Made by a program: the position numbers and the translations under genes. Of a stretch of 64,000 nt of DNA, positions 34,132 to 43,996 are shown piece after piece. Source of the stretch: UBA2136 sp963974105 (lineage in GTDB: Bacteria; Pseudomonadota; Alphaproteobacteria; UBA2136); assembly GCA_963974105.1 (NCBI GenBank), contig CAXBBG010000001.1, positions 1 through 64,000 on the forward strand, in the 5' to 3' direction. Below the pieces are notes generated by a model. That model did no database searches, had not been told where the DNA came from, and saw nothing but the letters and a program-made list of their open reading frames with translations. Each line of letters starts with the position of its first letter. The first letter of the stretch is position 1.

Positions 34132-34884
34132 ATGATATTTACTGAAATTTGCCGAGAATTAGCACTTTCACCAGCAGGTAGCTACGCTTCCTTACTATTC
34201 TCGCTTGCCCTTTTAGCATTTGTAGGCAGTTTTAGTCATTGTACGTTAATGTGCGGCCCCTTTGTTATGATGCAAATCAAGCGTAATCAAAAAAATCAAA
34301 CATCAGAACCTGCAACTGAATGGCAAAGGTTAAAAGGCTCTGCGCTATTACCTTACCACCTCGGACGCATTACAACTTACAGCTTCCTTGGTGGTATTGT
34401 TGCTTACATTGGGTCTCAAATATCATTAGACTGGGCGCCTTTTACAGGCACACTCCTTCTTATTTCAGGTGTTGTATTTATTGCCTATGCTATTTCTAGT
34501 AAAACTATGAATAAATTTCTCAATATCAGCCCATTAGCAAATCTCACTAACATGTCTTTTTTCAAGAAATGGGTTAGAACCTTATCGACCTCAAATTTGA
34601 GCTTAAGAAGTTATGGGCTCGGCATTGTTTTAGGCTTTATCCCTTGCGCAATGATTTATATAGCTTTAACAGCAGCTGCTACAGCTGGTGGCTTTTTCAA
34701 AGGTTTTTTAGCAATGCTAACCTTTGGTGTTGCTACCATACCCGCACTGTTTACCTTAAGTGTATTTGGTAAATATTTTACCGAACTAACACGCATTAAA
34801 ACGCATATTTTTAATAGAATTGCGTTAAGCGTAGCTGGCCTTTGGCTAAGCTACATAGCCATAACAATACTAACTACTAACTAA
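34132..34884 (+). CDS. TauE/SafE-like (UreH/DsbD_2) membrane protein of cbb3 locus
   Basis: A 250-residue inner-membrane protein with about six hydrophobic segments. The signature 'FSHCTLMCGPFVMMQ' (near 38-52) and 'GLGIVLGFIPCAMIYIAL' are typical of the DsbD_2/UreH-like family. Relatives are often encoded beside cbb3 oxidase genes and are thought to help metal or redox delivery during assembly. His-Cys and Cys-Gly-Pro residues in the first motif could handle copper. It lies 14 bases before ccoN. Confidence 0.78.
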   Translation: MIFTEICRELALSPAGSYASLLFSLALLAFVGSFSHCTLMCGPFVMMQIKRNQKNQTSEPATEWQRLKGSALLPYHLGRITTYSFLGGIVAYIGSQISLDWAPFTGTLLLISGVVFIAYAISSKTMNKFLNISPLANLTNMSFFKKWVRTLSTSNLSLRSYGLGIVLGFIPCAMIYIALTAAATAGGFFKGFLAMLTFGVATIPALFTLSVFGKYFTELTRIKTHIFNRIALSVAGLWLSYIAITILTTN

Positions 34885-34898
34885 AGAAGGAACCGGAG

Positions 34899-36344
34899 AT
34901 GACAACATCACCATCTTTAAAATATAACGATACAGCCATAAGACTGTTTATTATTATGACCGCCGTTTGGGCTGTTGTAGGTTTTGCAGTCGGTGTTTTC
35001 GTTGCATTACAACTTGCCTTCCCTGAATTAAACTTCATGGAATATTTTACATTTGGTCGTCTACGTCCATTACATACATCGGCAGTTATTTTTGCCTTTG
35101 GTGGGAGCGCCCTGATAGGGACATCCTTTTATGTTGTGCAGCGTACGTGCCGTGCCACATTGTTTGGCGGTGAAAAACTATCCCTCTTTGTTTTCTGGGG
35201 ATATCAACTCTTTATTCTTATGGCTGCGCTAAGTTATATTATGGGTTGGACACAAGGTAAAGAATATGCTGAGCCTGAATGGTTTGTAGACCTTTGGTTA
35301 ACCGTTGTCTGGGTTGCATATTTAGTTGTATTTTTAGGTACTTTAATAAAACGCAAAGAACCGCACATCTACGTGGCCAACTGGTTCTACCTTGCATTTA
35401 TTGCAACAATTGCTGTACTTCATTTAGTCAATAATGTTGCTGTACCTGTAAGCCTAACAAGTCCTAAAAGTTACATTGTTTGGTCAGGCGTTCAAGACGC
35501 CCTTATACAGTGGTGGTATGGACATAACGCCGTTGGTTTCTTCTTAACGGCTGGTTTCCTTGCCATGATGTACTATTTCATTCCAAAACAAATTAACAAG
35601 CCTATTTATTCATACAGACTATCTATCATCCACTTCTGGGCTTTGATATTCTTATACATGTGGGCTGGCCCACACCATTTACACTACACAGCGTTACCTG
35701 ACTGGGCGCAAACACTTGGTATGGTATTTTCAATCATGCTATGGATGCCTTCATGGGGTGGTATGATTAACGGTATTATGACGCTTTCTGGTGCTTGGGA
35801 TAAATTACGTACCGATCCAATTTTGCGTTTCCTTGTTATCTCTCTATCGTTTTATGGGATGAGCACTTTTGAAGGGCCTTTAATGGCCATTAAAACAGTG
35901 AACGCTTTAAGCCACTATACAGACTGGACCATTGGTCACGTACACTCTGGCGCTTTAGGCTGGGTTGCTATGATTACCTTTGGTAGCTTATACTATCTTG
36001 TACCAAGACTGTGGGGACGTGAGCGTATGTATTCAGTACAGCTGATAAACACACACTTCTGGATCGCAACAATAGGTATCATTTTTTACATCTGTTCAAT
36101 GTGGGTTAGTGGAATCATGCAGGGTCTTATGTGGCGTGCATATAACGAATATGGTTTCTTAACTTATTCATTCGCTGAAACAGTTGAACAAATGCACCCT
36201 TACTACATTATTCGCGCTATGGGTGGTATCCTCTTCTTAATTGGCGGCCTTATCATGTTTTATAACATTGTCATGACAATTCGTGGCAAAGTACGTGACG
36301 AAGAGCCAATGGACACACAACAACCAAAAACGCAAATAGCATAA
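34899..36344 (+). CDS. ccoN: cbb3 cytochrome c oxidase subunit I
   Basis: A 481-residue catalytic subunit with about 12 membrane segments. It holds the low-spin heme b and the heme b3-CuB site where O2 is reduced. Visible family motifs include 'RPLHTSAVIFAFGG' (heme ligand His), 'QWWYGHNAVGFFLTAGF' (CuB His and active-site Tyr region), 'GPHHLHYT' (CuB His pair) and 'TDWTIGHVHSGALGW' (heme His pair). The start follows AAGGAACCGGAG. Length is typical. High-affinity terminal oxidase for microaerobic respiration. Confidence 0.97.
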   Translation: MTTSPSLKYNDTAIRLFIIMTAVWAVVGFAVGVFVALQLAFPELNFMEYFTFGRLRPLHTSAVIFAFGGSALIGTSFYVVQRTCRATLFGGEKLSLFVFWGYQLFILMAALSYIMGWTQGKEYAEPEWFVDLWLTVVWVAYLVVFLGTLIKRKEPHIYVANWFYLAFIATIAVLHLVNNVAVPVSLTSPKSYIVWSGVQDALIQWWYGHNAVGFFLTAGFLAMMYYFIPKQINKPIYSYRLSIIHFWALIFLYMWAGPHHLHYTALPDWAQTLGMVFSIMLWMPSWGGMINGIMTLSGAWDKLRTDPILRFLVISLSFYGMSTFEGPLMAIKTVNALSHYTDWTIGHVHSGALGWVAMITFGSLYYLVPRLWGRERMYSVQLINTHFWIATIGIIFYICSMWVSGIMQGLMWRAYNEYGFLTYSFAETVEQMHPYYIIRAMGGILFLIGGLIMFYNIVMTIRGKVRDEEPMDTQQPKTQIA

Positions 36345-36359
36345 AGAAAGGGTTTAACA

Positions 36360-37082
36360 ATGTTTAATTTACATGAAAAAGCTGAAAAGAACTCTGTCAT
36401 TCTGCTTATATTCACACTTATAACAATTTCAATTGGTGGACTTGTGGAAATCGTCCCTCTTTTCTTCATTGAAAGTACTATTGAAAAAGTTCAAGGTATG
36501 CGTCCTTATACGCCACTGGAACAACTGGGTAGAAATATTTATGTGCGTGAAGGTTGTTACAACTGTCACTCACAAATGATACGTCCATTCCGTGATGAAG
36601 AAGAACGTTATGGTCACTACTCACTCGCGGCGGAAAGTATGTATGACCACCCATTCCAATGGGGTTCAAAACGTACAGGGCCTGACCTTGCACGCGTTGG
36701 TGGTCGTTACAGTAACGAGTGGCACCTTGCCCACATGAAACGTCCGCAAGACCTTGTGCCAGAATCTGTGATGCCTCCATACCCTCACCTTGAAAAAAAT
36801 AAGTTGAAATATGACGATGTGGCAGAACACCTTAAAACACTGCGTATTGTAGGTGTTCCGTACACAGATGATCAAATTGCAAATGCTACTATCGATTTAG
36901 AATCACAAGCCAACCCAGACAGCGATGGTGTTGACGGTCTACTTAGCCGTTACAACAAAGTCCCTGTTGCTAATTTTGATGGAAAAGCTGAATTCATTAG
37001 TGAATTTGACGCCTTAATCGCTTACCTTCAAATGCTCGGCACATTGGTTGACTTTAGCGTTTACAAAGCAGAAGAAAGATAA
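36360..37082 (+). CDS. ccoO: cbb3 oxidase subunit II (monoheme cytochrome c)
   Basis: A 240-residue membrane-anchored cytochrome. The TM segment is about 14-38. The heme c motif is CYNCH (66-70), followed by 'SQMIRPF', and the family 'MPPYPHLE' carries the Met ligand. It relays electrons from CcoP to CcoN at the periplasmic face. It lies 15 bases after ccoN. Confidence 0.97.
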   Translation: MFNLHEKAEKNSVILLIFTLITISIGGLVEIVPLFFIESTIEKVQGMRPYTPLEQLGRNIYVREGCYNCHSQMIRPFRDEEERYGHYSLAAESMYDHPFQWGSKRTGPDLARVGGRYSNEWHLAHMKRPQDLVPESVMPPYPHLEKNKLKYDDVAEHLKTLRIVGVPYTDDQIANATIDLESQANPDSDGVDGLLSRYNKVPVANFDGKAEFISEFDALIAYLQMLGTLVDFSVYKAEER

Positions 37083-37086
37083 AAAT

Positions 37087-37239
37087 ATGACTTATGACGA
37101 AATACGAGCATTAAGCGGTTTGGTAGGTATGTTATTTTTTATATTTACATTTATAGGGGTAACCTTGTGGGTGTTTAGACCAAAAAGTAAAGAACGATTT
37201 GAAAAAGATGCACAAATTCCATTTAAGGAGGACAACTAA
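37087..37239 (+). CDS. ccoQ: cbb3 oxidase small subunit CcoQ
   Basis: A 50-residue single-span protein ('GLVGMLFFIFTFIGVTLWV') with a polar tail ending just before ccoP ('RPKSKERFEKDAQ'). It stabilises CcoP in the complex. ATG 37087 is chosen because position between ccoO and ccoP and length match the family; a longer frame would overlap ccoO. Confidence 0.9.
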   Translation: MTYDEIRALSGLVGMLFFIFTFIGVTLWVFRPKSKERFEKDAQIPFKEDN

Positions 37240-37240
37240 A

Positions 37241-38128
37241 ATGGTTACAAAAAAACCAGCTAAAACAACTAAACCTGATGTAAAAAAAGATGAAGTTGAA
37301 ACCACTGGCCATGAATGGGATGGCATTAAAGAATATAACAACCCGCTTCCACGTTGGTGGCTATGGACATTCTTTGCATGCATCGTTTATTCCATTGGAT
37401 ATGTAATCTATTACCCTGCTATTCCTTTAATAAATGGGTTTACAAAAGGTATATCGGGTTGGAGCCAGTACAAAGAACTAGATGAGGCCAAAGATAAAGC
37501 AAACCTTGAAAAAGGCGATTTTGAGGAGCGTATAAAGTCGTCTACTGCTGAAGAAATTTTAGCGGATGACAGCCTATATAACTACACTGTAGCCGCTGGT
37601 CAGGCTCAATTTGCACTAGACTGTTCACAGTGCCATGGCCTTGGCGCTAATGGTGCTAAAGGCTATCCAAGTCTTATTGACGATGAGTGGATCTGGGGCG
37701 GAGATATTGAAAGTATCATCACAACAATCACACATGGCATCCGTTCAGTTGATGATGAAGATACGCATGATATGGGTCCAATGATGGCATTTGGCGCAGA
37801 CGAAATTTTATCGAAAGATGAAATTAAAGATGTTGTCAGTCACCTGCTTGTTTTAAGTGGTAAATATCAAAGCGGTGAATCTTCATCTCGTGGTGAAACG
37901 GTTTTTGCTGAAAACTGTGCGTCTTGCCATGGCGAACAAGGCGAAGGCAGCACCGATATGGGTGCGCCAACACTTGCTAATCAAATTTGGTTATACGGCG
38001 GTACACGTGATGAACTTTTTGAAACCATATATAACGGCCGTGCCGGTATTATGCCAGCCTTTGGTGGTAAACATGACGCAAGTACGGTTAAAAAACTGGC
38101 TATTTATGTACACTCACTTAGCCAATAA
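37241..38128 (+). CDS. ccoP: cbb3 oxidase subunit III (diheme cytochrome c)
   Basis: A 295-residue protein: cytoplasmic N-terminus, the 'NNPLPRWW' motif before TM (about 40-60), then two periplasmic cytochrome domains with CSQCH (128-132) and CASCH (226-230) and later Met ligands ('MGPMMAFG', 'IMPAFGG'). It accepts electrons from soluble cytochromes. A full AAGGAGG lies nine bases before the ATG, which settles the start. Confidence 0.97.
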   Translation: MVTKKPAKTTKPDVKKDEVETTGHEWDGIKEYNNPLPRWWLWTFFACIVYSIGYVIYYPAIPLINGFTKGISGWSQYKELDEAKDKANLEKGDFEERIKSSTAEEILADDSLYNYTVAAGQAQFALDCSQCHGLGANGAKGYPSLIDDEWIWGGDIESIITTITHGIRSVDDEDTHDMGPMMAFGADEILSKDEIKDVVSHLLVLSGKYQSGESSSRGETVFAENCASCHGEQGEGSTDMGAPTLANQIWLYGGTRDELFETIYNGRAGIMPAFGGKHDASTVKKLAIYVHSLSQ

Positions 38129-38194
38129 CACATCAAATGCCTGTGCGATGGTATCAATCAGGTATTTAGTTAAAATTAAAAGTTAGCTTAAATT

Positions 38195-39649
38195 ATGGTA
38201 AAAAAAGTTAAAGTTGAAATTCAAGAACCATCTCAAAAGCCTAAGAGTCTTTTAGATCTTTTTTACAAACCTAATAAAATATATCAAGCCCGTGTGCGTG
38301 GTAAGTTCCGTCTAACAAAGTGGGTTATAATGTACCCACTTTTAGCGCTATATTACGGCCTTCCTTGGTTGCGTTGGGACCGTGGCGAAGGCGTTCCTGA
38401 TCAAGCGGTTATGTGGGACACAGCCGGTCGTAAACTTTACTTTTTCTTTATCGAAATCTGGCCACAAGAAGTTTATATCTTTACAGGTCTTTTACTTTTA
38501 GCTGCACTTTCATTATTCTTTTTCACAACATTGTTTGGACGCGTTTGGTGTGGCTACACTTGCCCTCAAACGGTTTGGACTGATTTATTTTTCATAATTG
38601 AACGTCGCATTGAAGGTGATCGACACAGGCGTAAACGCCTAGATGCAGAACCATGGTCCTTTAGGAAAATTCGCCTCAAAGTGACAAAGCATTTTTTATG
38701 GATACTTATCTCTGTATGTACAGGTGGTGCTTGGGTGTTTTACTTTACAGACGTACCAACATTTTGGAGTGACTTAAGCCACGGTGACATCAGCACGACA
38801 TCTGCTTTCTGGATAGCGCTACTCACATGTAGCACATACGTTCTTGCAGGGTTTGCAAGGGAACAAGTATGTACATTCATGTGCCCTTATGCGCGCTTTC
38901 AAGGCGCTATGTTTGACAAGAACACTTTAATTGTTTCTTACGATGAAAAACGTGGTGAGCCACGTGGGAAAAAGGGTGGGTCAGAAGGTGACTGCATTGA
39001 TTGTGGGCGATGTGTTGCTGTCTGTCCTACAGGCATCGACATTCGTAACGGACAACAATACCAATGCATCAACTGTGCACTATGTATTGATGCATGTAAT
39101 GAAGTGATGGAAAAAGTGAACCAGCCCCTTGGGTTAATACGTTATAATTCTGAAAATAATAGAATCTCAGAAAACCTTTCACTTGTAGGCGCTTCTACAA
39201 AACTTAAGCTTATTAGACCACGTACTCTCATATATGCAGGACTCATCATCGCCGTTATGAGTATATTAACCTTTAGCATGACACGCGGTCGCACTTTGGT
39301 AGAAATGAATGTATTGCACAGCCGCAACCCATTGTTTATAAAGCTCTCCAATGGTGATATTCGTAACGTTTATACCTTAAGATTTGTAAATAAACAGCAT
39401 AAAGACATCGACCTAAAACTGAGCTTAGATGGTCTAGAAAATGCCAAACTCCATATACCACGCATCAGCCATGAACTCAGCACCACGATGTTGTTACCTG
39501 TCAATGCGGGCAGCGTTGCAACTTTTAAAGTATTTGTTGAAAAATCGGGCGCATTAGCGGAACATGGTAGACACAATGTAACATTTAAGATTACAAGCGA
39601 CAGTTTTAACGACACATATGAAACATACTTTATGGGACCAAAACAATAA
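38195..39649 (+). CDS. ccoG: cbb3 oxidase accessory polyferredoxin CcoG (RdxA/FixG)
   Basis: A 484-residue membrane protein with two 4Fe-4S ferredoxin motifs ('CIDCGRCVAVCP' and 'CINCALCIDACN') and conserved Cys loops ('CGYTCPQTVW', 'CTFMCPYARF'). The C-terminal periplasmic Ig-like domain is present. CcoG acts in copper reduction/delivery for oxidase assembly. It is separated from ccoP by 66 bases with no terminator, and overlaps ccoH by one base (TAATG). Confidence 0.96.
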   Translation: MVKKVKVEIQEPSQKPKSLLDLFYKPNKIYQARVRGKFRLTKWVIMYPLLALYYGLPWLRWDRGEGVPDQAVMWDTAGRKLYFFFIEIWPQEVYIFTGLLLLAALSLFFFTTLFGRVWCGYTCPQTVWTDLFFIIERRIEGDRHRRKRLDAEPWSFRKIRLKVTKHFLWILISVCTGGAWVFYFTDVPTFWSDLSHGDISTTSAFWIALLTCSTYVLAGFAREQVCTFMCPYARFQGAMFDKNTLIVSYDEKRGEPRGKKGGSEGDCIDCGRCVAVCPTGIDIRNGQQYQCINCALCIDACNEVMEKVNQPLGLIRYNSENNRISENLSLVGASTKLKLIRPRTLIYAGLIIAVMSILTFSMTRGRTLVEMNVLHSRNPLFIKLSNGDIRNVYTLRFVNKQHKDIDLKLSLDGLENAKLHIPRISHELSTTMLLPVNAGSVATFKVFVEKSGALAEHGRHNVTFKITSDSFNDTYETYFMGPKQ

Positions 39650-40161
39650 TGAATATTGACATTAAAGATCAAAAAACAAAATTCAAATTTCCAATTTGGG
39701 GTTGGTTTTTTGTTTTTTTCGCGGTTGTTTTTACAGTCGACGGCATAATGGTCTACATTGCAAGCACAACATGGAACGGCTTAACAACCGATAATGCTTA
39801 TGAGCGTGGCTTAAATTACAACAAAACGCTTGCCGAAAACCTTAACCAACAAGAACAAGGATGGATTCATGAGATCGAACTACAAAAAAAAGATAAAGGC
39901 GATGCTTTTAGACTCTACGTTACAATTATTTCTAATGACATTGGGCCTTTACCAAAAGATAGTAAAGTAACGGCTACATTTTTCCGCCCTACACAGTCAG
40001 GCTATGATAAAACATTTTTACTTTCAGCGACGACAACACCTGGGCAATACACAGCTGATAATATCGAGTTGCCGCTTCAAGGTTTGTGGGATATAAAGTT
40101 AACAACACGCCATAACAATGAAAGCTATAAAGCTGTTAAGCGTATGGATATTCGTTGGTGA
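39649..40161 (+). CDS. ccoH: cbb3 oxidase assembly protein CcoH (FixH)
   Basis: A 170-residue single-span membrane protein: the TM is about 13-37 ('FPIWGWFFVFFAVVFTVDG'), then the FixH periplasmic domain ('YERGLNYNKTL', 'GLWDIKLT'). It associates with the oxidase during late assembly. It overlaps both neighbours (one base with ccoG, four with ccoI), so translation is coupled. Confidence 0.93.
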   Translation: MNIDIKDQKTKFKFPIWGWFFVFFAVVFTVDGIMVYIASTTWNGLTTDNAYERGLNYNKTLAENLNQQEQGWIHEIELQKKDKGDAFRLYVTIISNDIGPLPKDSKVTATFFRPTQSGYDKTFLLSATTTPGQYTADNIELPLQGLWDIKLTTRHNNESYKAVKRMDIRW

Positions 40162-42467
40162 TAACAGGGGCTTGCAAACATTGCGGAGAAATTACCCACA
40201 CACCTCCTTTTTGCTGCGCTGGGTGTAAAGCGGCTTATCATATTATTCAAGATTTAGGCTTCAATAAATACTACGTTCAAAAAGAAAATGACGCACAGGT
40301 ACGCCCCAATATACCCGAAGCACCACTGCAAATAGATTTTAAGCCTTTTATTTTTACCGAAAATAACATTCATACAATGCACCTTATGGTTGACGGCATT
40401 CACTGTGCTGCATGTGTTTGGCTTATTGAACATGTATTACAGCAAAACAGTTATATTTTACACGCCCGTGTTAATATGACGAGTAAACGCCTCACCATAA
40501 AATGGCAGGGTAAAATTGGAGAAGCTTCGACCCTCATTAAAAGTATTCACCAAATTGGTTACAGAGTTATGCCCTTTGACCCAAAAACACTTAAGTCCAA
40601 GCAAAAAGAAGAAGAGAAAAAAATTCTCTTATATATGGCGATTGCAGGGTTTGCTTCAGCCAACATTATGTTGCTTTCCGTTTCTTTATGGTCGGGCATT
40701 GAAGTGGGTAGCGCCACCGCAAACTTTATGCAATGGATAAGCGCTCTTATTGCCTTACCAACCCTTGTTTATGCGGGCACCCCTTTTTATAAATCGGCAT
40801 GGAGTGCTTTAAAATTTAAGCGTTTAAATATGGACGTTCCCATCTCTATCGCCCTTATCACAACAGGTACTTTAAGTTTATATGAAGCCTATGCACGCCT
40901 TGGCGAAACATATTTTGACAGCGTTGTGATGCTTTTATTCTTTTTATTGATCGGTCGTTATTTAGACATTTATATGAAAAACAAAACCTTTAGTATAGCT
41001 GAAAACTTATTGTCTCTTGAGGCCTCCTCGGCGACACTTATCAATGAAGATGGTCGCCATCAAACAATTGCGATTAAAGAAATTAAAGTGGGCGACATTT
41101 TACTTATACGTGCGGGTGAACACCTCCCAACAGATGGCATTATCATCCAAGGTACGACAGAGATAGATAACAGTATCGTCACAGGGGAAAGCATCCCTTT
41201 AACTTGCAACGAAGGTGCGTCCATTATTGCGGGTGCGCTCAATATAAATGCAACAATCCAACTTAAAGCAACCCACACAACAGCCAATAGTACGCTTAAT
41301 AAAATTGCCAGCCTTATAGAAAACAGTTGCAGCAATAAAAACAGGTTTACAGGCATTGCCGATAAAGCCGCCCGTATATATGCGCCTGCTGTTCACTTAT
41401 TGGCTTTTATAACCTTTAGCTATTGGTTTTTTATACAAGATACTAGCCTTCACGACGCCATTTTATGTGCCGTTGCTGTTTTAATTGTTACCTGCCCTTG
41501 TGCTTTAGCTTTATCGGTGCCGGCTGTTCATGTTGCCGTGACTTCTAATTTATTAAAACGTGGCATATTGTTAAAAAATGCCACAGCAATTGAACGACTG
41601 GTTGAAATTTCACATATCATCTTTGATAAAACAGGCACCCTTACAACTGGCAAGTTTAAACTTTTAAATCAGCCCTCTGCCGCTCAACTTAATTTAGCAG
41701 CTAACATTGCAAAGCATAGCCTGCACCCTTTATGTGTAAGCTTGCAAAACCACATAAAAGAAAATCTTGATCTTCACAATATATCTGAAAAAAGCGGAGC
41801 GGGTATGACATGTACTTACCAAGGAAAAACGATTAAACTTGGTAGTCGTTTATTTTGTCAGGTGAAAGATGAAACAACACCAAGCAATTCAGAGCTCTGG
41901 CTGAAAAAAGGTGATAACAAGGCTGTTCCTTTTTACTTTGAAGACGCTATTAAGGATGATGCCCCCTGGACAATATCCATGTTAAAAAGGTTGTCTCCAC
42001 ATATAACACTTCTGTCTGGCGATAACGAAAAAACTGTAAAAAACGTTGCAGATGCTGTACATATTGAAAATTATAAAAGCTTACAAACACCACAGCAAAA
42101 ACATAGTGAATTAGAAAACCTTAAGCAACAAGGCATACGCACACTGATGGTTGGTGATGGTATTAATGACGCTCCTGCTCTTGCAGAAGCCTATGCAAGC
42201 ATGTCTTTTTCTAATGCGAGTCATATCAGTCAAAATTGCGCTGATATTATTTTACAGTCGCCACACCTTATAGATGTGTATCACACTTTGCGCCTTGCTC
42301 AAAAAGCCCATAGCGCTGTTAAAATAAACTTTGCCTTATCACTTGGATATAATAGCATTGCAATACCACTGGCGATGATGGGGTATATCACCCCACTTTA
42401 TGCTGCATTATTCATGTCCGCCTCATCGCTCATGGTTATGCTTAATGCACTTAGATTGAGGAAGTAA
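40158..42467 (+). CDS. ccoI: copper-exporting P1B-type ATPase CcoI (FixI)
   Basis: A 769-residue heavy-metal ATPase supplying copper to cbb3 oxidase. It has an N-terminal 'FCCAGCKAAY' metal motif, an HMA domain with 'GIHCAACVW', membrane CPC ('TCPCALAL'), the phosphorylation motif DKTGTLT, 'SLHPLC' (SEHPL-equivalent His-Pro) and 'GDGINDAPAL'. The GTG at 40158 overlaps the ccoH stop as GTGA and is preferred over the adjacent TTG at 40155. Confidence 0.95.
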   Translation: MITGACKHCGEITHTPPFCCAGCKAAYHIIQDLGFNKYYVQKENDAQVRPNIPEAPLQIDFKPFIFTENNIHTMHLMVDGIHCAACVWLIEHVLQQNSYILHARVNMTSKRLTIKWQGKIGEASTLIKSIHQIGYRVMPFDPKTLKSKQKEEEKKILLYMAIAGFASANIMLLSVSLWSGIEVGSATANFMQWISALIALPTLVYAGTPFYKSAWSALKFKRLNMDVPISIALITTGTLSLYEAYARLGETYFDSVVMLLFFLLIGRYLDIYMKNKTFSIAENLLSLEASSATLINEDGRHQTIAIKEIKVGDILLIRAGEHLPTDGIIIQGTTEIDNSIVTGESIPLTCNEGASIIAGALNINATIQLKATHTTANSTLNKIASLIENSCSNKNRFTGIADKAARIYAPAVHLLAFITFSYWFFIQDTSLHDAILCAVAVLIVTCPCALALSVPAVHVAVTSNLLKRGILLKNATAIERLVEISHIIFDKTGTLTTGKFKLLNQPSAAQLNLAANIAKHSLHPLCVSLQNHIKENLDLHNISEKSGAGMTCTYQGKTIKLGSRLFCQVKDETTPSNSELWLKKGDNKAVPFYFEDAIKDDAPWTISMLKRLSPHITLLSGDNEKTVKNVADAVHIENYKSLQTPQQKHSELENLKQQGIRTLMVGDGINDAPALAEAYASMSFSNASHISQNCADIILQSPHLIDVYHTLRLAQKAHSAVKINFALSLGYNSIAIPLAMMGYITPLYAALFMSASSLMVMLNALRLRK

Positions 42468-42470
42468 TTT

Positions 42471-42626
42471 ATGGAAGTTCTTATTTTTCTAATTCCAATA
42501 GCTCTTATTATGGGGCTTATTGCTTTGGCAGCCTTTATTTGGGCTCTTAAAAAAGGGCAATTTGACGATTTAGAAGGTGACGCCAACCGCATTCTTTTTA
42601 ATGACGACGACACACCATTAGAATAA
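42471..42626 (+). CDS. ccoS: cbb3 oxidase maturation protein CcoS
   Basis: A 51-residue protein starting 'MEVLIFLIPIALIMG' with one membrane span (about 2-25). The family signature 'FIWALKKGQFDDLEGDANR' follows, with an acidic end. CcoS is needed for cofactor insertion into the oxidase. It starts three bases after ccoI and completes the ccoNOQP-GHIS set. Confidence 0.95.
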   Translation: MEVLIFLIPIALIMGLIALAAFIWALKKGQFDDLEGDANRILFNDDDTPLE

Positions 42627-42690
42627 CCTTGCCCCCTCTTCTATTTTCCAGTAAAAATAATGCCTAACAAATAAAAATTCGGGAATAAAA

Positions 42691-43956
42691 ATGGATATCA
42701 TACAAGACTTAACCTGGCGTGGACTTATCAACCAAAGCACAGACATAGAACGCTTAAAAGAAGACCTTTCTTCTGGTATGTGTACCCTTTATTCAGGCTT
42801 TGACCCAACAGCCGATAGTTTGCATGTCGGTCACCTTGTGCCATTACTTGTGCTCAAACGTTTTCAAGAGGCAGGGCATAAACCTATCACCCTTGTAGGT
42901 GGCGCAACGGGCATGATAGGCGACCCAAGCTTTAAAGCTACAGAACGCGCTATGATCACAGAAGAAACTGTGCATACATGGACAAGTAAGCTTCAAAAGC
43001 AAACATCTCAATTTTTAAGCTTTGATAACGGTGCATGCAGTGCACTTGCCGTTAACAATTACGACTGGACGAAAAGCATGGATGTTATTTCATTCCTGCG
43101 TGATATTGGTAAACACTTTAGCGTTAACATGATGATGAACCGTGAAAGTGTTAAGCAGCGCTTAAACCGTGATGATAGTGGTATTTCATTTACTGAATTT
43201 AGCTACACCCTGCTTCAAGGCATGGACTACATGGAACTCAACAAAAAGCATAACTGCACAATTCAAATAGGTGGTAGCGACCAATGGGGTAACATTATGA
43301 GTGGTGTAGACCTATGCCGCCGTATGAACGGTACACACGTACATGCCTTAACTCTACCGCTCATTACAAAAGCAGATGGCACAAAATTTGGCAAAACAGA
43401 AAGCGGTACTGTTTGGCTTGATGCGACGAAAACGTCACCTTACAGCTTTTACCAATTTTGGATGAACACTGAAGATGGAAGTGTGGAAAACTACCTCAAA
43501 GTTTATACATTCTTAACAAAAGATGAAATTGAAGCCGTGATGAAACAGCAAAATGAAGCGCCTCACTTACGCCATGGTCAAAAAGTTTTAGCAGAAAATA
43601 TCACAGATCTTGTGCACGGAAAAGACGCACGCATTTCAGCAGAACGCATTACGCATGCTTTATTTAAAGGTGACCTGCAAAGCTTAAGTGCAGAAGATAT
43701 TCAACAGCTTCAACAAGACGGCATGCCTGCAACGCATTTTAAGGAAGCAGCGCTGTCGTTGCTTGATGTACTTGTGCAATCAGGTATTGCACCTTCTAAT
43801 AAAGAAGGTCGTAAACTTATTGAAGGCAACGCCATAAGCCATAATGGTGAAAAGGTAAGTGATAGCACATACACACTTTCAAAGGAAAATGCTTTGCATG
43901 GCGGACACATATTGAAAAAAGGTAAAAAATATTACCATATGGTAACATTTAGATAA
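42691..43956 (+). CDS. tyrS: tyrosyl-tRNA synthetase
   Basis: A 421-residue class I synthetase. The HIGH motif is HVGH (45-48) and the KMSKS-like loop is 'DGTKFGKTESG'. Other family motifs are 'GFDPTADSLHVGHL' and 'IGGSDQWGNI'. A C-terminal S4-like RNA-binding domain ('SNKEGRKLIEGNAI') completes it. It charges tRNA-Tyr in the cytoplasm. It is monocistronic, with a strong terminator directly at its stop. Confidence 0.97.
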   Translation: MDIIQDLTWRGLINQSTDIERLKEDLSSGMCTLYSGFDPTADSLHVGHLVPLLVLKRFQEAGHKPITLVGGATGMIGDPSFKATERAMITEETVHTWTSKLQKQTSQFLSFDNGACSALAVNNYDWTKSMDVISFLRDIGKHFSVNMMMNRESVKQRLNRDDSGISFTEFSYTLLQGMDYMELNKKHNCTIQIGGSDQWGNIMSGVDLCRRMNGTHVHALTLPLITKADGTKFGKTESGTVWLDATKTSPYSFYQFWMNTEDGSVENYLKVYTFLTKDEIEAVMKQQNEAPHLRHGQKVLAENITDLVHGKDARISAERITHALFKGDLQSLSAEDIQQLQQDGMPATHFKEAALSLLDVLVQSGIAPSNKEGRKLIEGNAISHNGEKVSDSTYTLSKENALHGGHILKKGKKYYHMVTFR

Positions 43957-43988
43957 AAAGAAAGGCCGCTTATGCGGCCTTTCTTTTT
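43955..43988. terminator. strong bidirectional terminator
   Basis: A 15-base perfect stem: AAAAAGAAAGGCCGC (43955-43969) against GCGGCCTTTCTTTTT (43974-43988), loop TTAT. It ends tyrS and the convergent mla operon. Confidence 0.92.
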
Positions 43989-43996
43989 ATCTTATA

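Noticed and set aside
34155..34170. TTAGCACTT resembling a CIRCE half
   Set aside because: Inside a coding region and without the inverted second arm.
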